From NCBI RefSeq assembly GCF_036391795.1, contig NZ_DASVZH010000221.1, forward strand, positions 1-31,600: 31,600 nucleotides of DNA, in the 5' to 3' direction. This stretch comes from Oryzihumus sp036391795. GTDB lineage: Bacteria; Actinomycetota; Actinomycetes; Actinomycetales; Dermatophilaceae. Shown here piece after piece: positions 29,687 through 31,600 of the stretch. Both the position numbers and the translations under genes were made by a program. Positions within the stretch are counted from its first letter, which is position 1, and each line of letters begins with the position of its first letter. Under the pieces are notes generated by a model. The model ran no database searches and was not told the origin of the DNA. It saw nothing but the letters and a program-made list of their open reading frames with translations.

Positions 29687-31087
29687 GTGACTGAACGGAA
29701 GACGTCTGTTGTCGTGCTCGGTGGGGGTCCCGGCGGCTACGAGGCGGCCCTGGTGGCCGCCCACCTGGGGGCGTCGGTCACCGTCGTGGACCGCGACGGC
29801 CTCGGTGGTGCCGCGGTGCTGACCGACTGCGTCCCGTCCAAGACCCTGATCTCGGTCGGCGACTTCATGCAGCGGTTCGAGGCGGCCACCGACCTCGGGG
29901 TCGGCTTCGAGGCCGCCCACGCCGGCGAGGAGGCCACCGCCGACGCCTCGCGGGTCAACGCCCGCATCCTGGCGCTCGCGGCCGCCCAGTCCCACGACAT
30001 CGAGCAGCGCCTCCTCTCCGAGGGGGTGCGCGTATGCCGTGGCGTCGGTCGCGTCCTCGCCCCCGGCCGGGTGCGCATCGAGGTGGAGTCTGGCGGCACC
30101 GAGGACGTCGACGCCGAGGTGGTCCTGGTCGCCACCGGTGCCACCCCGCGGGTGATGGACACCGCCCGCCCCGACGGCCGGCGGATCCTGACCTGGCAGC
30201 AGATCTACGCCCTCGAAGAGCTGCCCGAGCGCCTCGTCGTCGTCGGCTCCGGCGTGACCGGCGCCGAGCTGGCCCACGCCTACCTGGGTCTGGGCAGCGA
30301 GGTCACGCTGGTGTCCTCCCGTGACCGGGTGCTGCCCGGCGAGGACGCCGACGCCGCCGAGGTGATCGAGAACGTCTTCCGTCGCCGTGGCATGACCGTG
30401 CTCAACCGCTCCCGGATGGCCTCGGTCGTGCGGGCCGGCGACGGGGTCGCCGTGACCCTGGAGGACGGGCGCACCGTCGAGGGCTCCCACTGCCTCCTTG
30501 CGGTCGGCTCCGTGCCGCAGACCGCCGGCCTGGGGCTGGAGGAGGCCGGGGTCGAGCTGACCGGCTCGGGCCACATCAAGGTCGACCGGGTCTCGCGCAC
30601 CTCGGCCCGGGGCATCTACGCCGCCGGTGACTGCACCGGGGTCCTGCCGCTGGCCTCGGTCGCGGCGATGCAGGGCCGGATCGCCATGGCCCACGCGCTC
30701 GGCGACGCCGTGACCCCGCTCAACCTGCGCGGGGTCAGTGCCAACATCTTCACCGACCCCGAGATCGCGACGGTCGGCTACTCCCAGACGGACATCGACG
30801 AGGGCAAGGTCGACGCCCACACGGTGATGCTGCCGCTGGCGACCAACCCGCGGGCCAAGATGCAGAACGTGCACGACGGGTTCGTCAAGCTCTTCGCCCG
30901 CAAGGGCATCGGCACCGTGGTCGGCGGCGTCGTGGTGGCCCCGCGGGCCTCCGAGCTGATCTACCCGGTCACCCTGGCCGTGCAGCACCGGCTCACCGTC
31001 GACCAGCTGGCGGGCACCTTCACGGTCTACCCGTCGATGTCGGGCTCGATCGCCGAGGCGGCTCGCCGCCTGCACACCATCGACTGA
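29687..31087 (+). CDS. lpdA: LpdA-type flavoprotein disulfide reductase homologue (NAD(P)H quinone reductase)
   Basis: A 466-residue FAD protein. FAD-binding GGGPGG is at 12-17, the second dinucleotide motif VVVGSGVTGAELA near 188-200, and FAD-contacting GIYAAGDCTG near 309-318. The active-site stretch is GGAAVLTDCVPSK: Cys48 is kept, but the first Cys of the usual CxxxxC pair is Ala43, so no redox disulfide can form. The C-terminal His-Pro-Thr-Glu signature of lipoamide dehydrogenases is VYPSMSGSIAEA, so the catalytic His-Glu pair is also missing. Both features match M. tuberculosis LpdA (Rv3303c), which reduces quinones rather than lipoamide. The GTG at 29687 is preferred to a TTG four codons earlier. 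In M. tuberculosis lpdA likewise lies a few genes from deoD and pmmB. Confidence 0.9.
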   Translation: MTERKTSVVVLGGGPGGYEAALVAAHLGASVTVVDRDGLGGAAVLTDCVPSKTLISVGDFMQRFEAATDLGVGFEAAHAGEEATADASRVNARILALAAAQSHDIEQRLLSEGVRVCRGVGRVLAPGRVRIEVESGGTEDVDAEVVLVATGATPRVMDTARPDGRRILTWQQIYALEELPERLVVVGSGVTGAELAHAYLGLGSEVTLVSSRDRVLPGEDADAAEVIENVFRRRGMTVLNRSRMASVVRAGDGVAVTLEDGRTVEGSHCLLAVGSVPQTAGLGLEEAGVELTGSGHIKVDRVSRTSARGIYAAGDCTGVLPLASVAAMQGRIAMAHALGDAVTPLNLRGVSANIFTDPEIATVGYSQTDIDEGKVDAHTVMLPLATNPRAKMQNVHDGFVKLFARKGIGTVVGGVVVAPRASELIYPVTLAVQHRLTVDQLAGTFTVYPSMSGSIAEAARRLHTID

Positions 31088-31124
31088 CCCGGGTCGCGGG
31101 TCCGATGGCGGGCTCGGCGGGGCT

Positions 31125-31165
31125 CAGGAGCACCCGCCTCAGGCGTCGCGCTGGGGGTGCTCCTG
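31125..31165. terminator. Terminator-like hairpin after lpdA
   Basis: CAGGAGCACCC (31125-31135) pairs perfectly with GGGTGCTCCTG (31155-31165). The right arm lies inside the 3' end of the convergent small membrane-protein gene, and the loop contains the small palindrome GCCTCAGGC (31136-31144). Confidence 0.65.
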
Positions 31166-31339
31166 CTGCGCCTGGCGCTCCTCCTCGGCCCAGCGTGCAC
31201 GCCGGCGCTCCGAGGTCGCCCGACGCAGCCGGTTGACCACCGGCACCAGCACCGCGAGCACGACGACCAAGATGATCAGGTTCGTGACGTTGAAGCCCGT
31301 CGTCGTGGCGTGGCCGGCGGTCGCGAGGTGGGGCAGCAT
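31139..31339 (-). CDS. Small single-helix membrane protein
   Basis: A 66-residue protein starting MLPHLATAGHATTTGFNVTN. One membrane helix (about 20-37, NLIILVVVLAVLVPVVN) is followed by a highly charged cytosolic tail (RLRRATSERRRARWAEEERQ). The alternative start at 31384 would add 15 residues without a better ribosome-binding site. No function is recognisable. Such small membrane proteins are common and often accessory to larger complexes. Its 3' end overlaps the lpdA terminator. Confidence 0.6.
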   Translation of the reverse strand: MLPHLATAGHATTTGFNVTNLIILVVVLAVLVPVVNRLRRATSERRRARWAEEERQAQQEHPQRDA

Positions 31340-31441
31340 GTGCGGCAGTCTAGGCAGCAGCCGACCCGCTGCCGAGGGGTCCACCGGGTCCGTGGCCCGG
31401 TAGTGTCCGAACTGTTGCCGGCCAGCACGGGAGGCGAGCCC

Positions 31442-31600
31442 ATGAGCCAGCCAGACGGCATACCGCAGCGGCCCACCGGGTCCGAGCCGCCGATCGAGCC
31501 GGAGCCGCCCCCGCCGCCGGAGCGCCCCGTGCCCGTCCCGCAGCCGGAGCCGCTGCCGGGGCAGGAGCCGCCGCAGCAGCCGACCCCGGCCGACCCCGAC
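31442..31600 (+). CDS. N-terminal part of a proline-rich protein (runs off the window)
   Basis: The ATG at 31442 follows GGGAGG at 8 nt. The first 53 residues begin MSQPDGIPQRPTGSEPPIEP and continue as Pro/Glu/Gln repeats with a PPPPPE run. This is a disordered cytosolic tail of the kind that precedes a membrane or envelope domain in many actinobacterial proteins. The folded part is beyond the window, so the family cannot be named. A GTATGCCG octamer (31456-31463, reverse) lies within the first codons and forces the rare Ile codon ATA. Confidence 0.6.
   Translation, partial: MSQPDGIPQRPTGSEPPIEPEPPPPPERPVPVPQPEPLPGQEPPQQPTPADPD

Noticed and set aside
29621..31075. Leftward open frame of 484 codons opposite lpdA
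   Set aside because: Antisense shadow with Gly/Val/His/Asp-rich composition; the other strand encodes a full FAD protein.

Overview
The window is very GC-rich chromosomal DNA from an actinobacterium. Evidence: almost every codon in the credible genes ends in G or C, GTG starts are common, several -10 hexamers sit 6-8 nt upstream of the start codon (leaderless transcripts), and the gene families and neighbourhoods are actinobacterial. Examples are the MoxR/DUF58/DUF4350/DUF4129 envelope cluster, the trimeric purine nucleoside phosphorylase next to a PmmB-type mutase, and an LpdA-type flavoprotein. The last three also lie close together in Mycobacterium tuberculosis. A member of the Micrococcales such as the Intrasporangiaceae fits, but that is inference. 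I see no rRNA, tRNA, CRISPR array, integrase or transposase.

Layout. 0-2 kb: divergent RDD and SpoIIM/DUF95 membrane protein genes sharing a symmetric promoter. 2-4.3 kb: a small accessory block with an uncharacterised, probably frameshifted ORF, a 66-residue protein, a dimeric alpha/beta-barrel (monooxygenase-like) gene divergent from a winged-helix regulator, and a protein with two tandem alpha/beta-barrel domains. Two copies of a 37-bp repeat flank part of this block. 4.4-9.7 kb: a tightly coupled leftward operon (membrane protein, DUF4129, DUF4350, MoxR ATPase, DUF58) that normally belongs with RDD/SpoIIM genes. 9.8-11.8 kb: an LppX/LprG-like lipoprotein, a uridine-kinase-like P-loop protein and a small unknown gene. 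11.8-15.2 kb: leftward deoC, a full aldehyde dehydrogenase and a degenerate aldehyde dehydrogenase. 15.3-18.9 kb: a PH-domain membrane protein, a GH15 glycosidase coupled to a small membrane protein, and a TfoX-N protein. 18.9-21.5 kb: leftward purine nucleoside phosphorylase and phosphosugar mutase. 21.6-23.8 kb: an unusual NodB-type deacetylase and a YVTN beta-propeller lipoprotein. 23.9-25.5 kb: a secreted S33 peptidase. 25.6-29.5 kb: a complete four-gene ABC importer. 29.7-31.6 kb: LpdA, a one-helix membrane protein and the start of a proline-rich protein.

How the genes fit together. The nucleoside phosphorylase, the hexose/pentose-phosphate mutase, deoxyribose-phosphate aldolase and the aldehyde dehydrogenase could form a deoxynucleoside salvage route: deoxynucleoside to deoxyribose-1-phosphate, deoxyribose-5-phosphate, then glyceraldehyde-3-phosphate plus acetaldehyde, then acetate. 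The MoxR operon is probably an envelope-associated chaperone/assembly system. Convergent gene pairs are separated by strong bidirectional terminator hairpins.

The most unexpected signal is at DNA level. The octamer GTATGCCG (or its complement) occurs 16 times, in both orientations, in several reading frames and between genes, where roughly one copy would be expected by chance. Other points worth a second look are the degenerate aldehyde dehydrogenase partner, the deacetylase with an altered first catalytic motif, and the 37-bp repeat pair around the accessory block.
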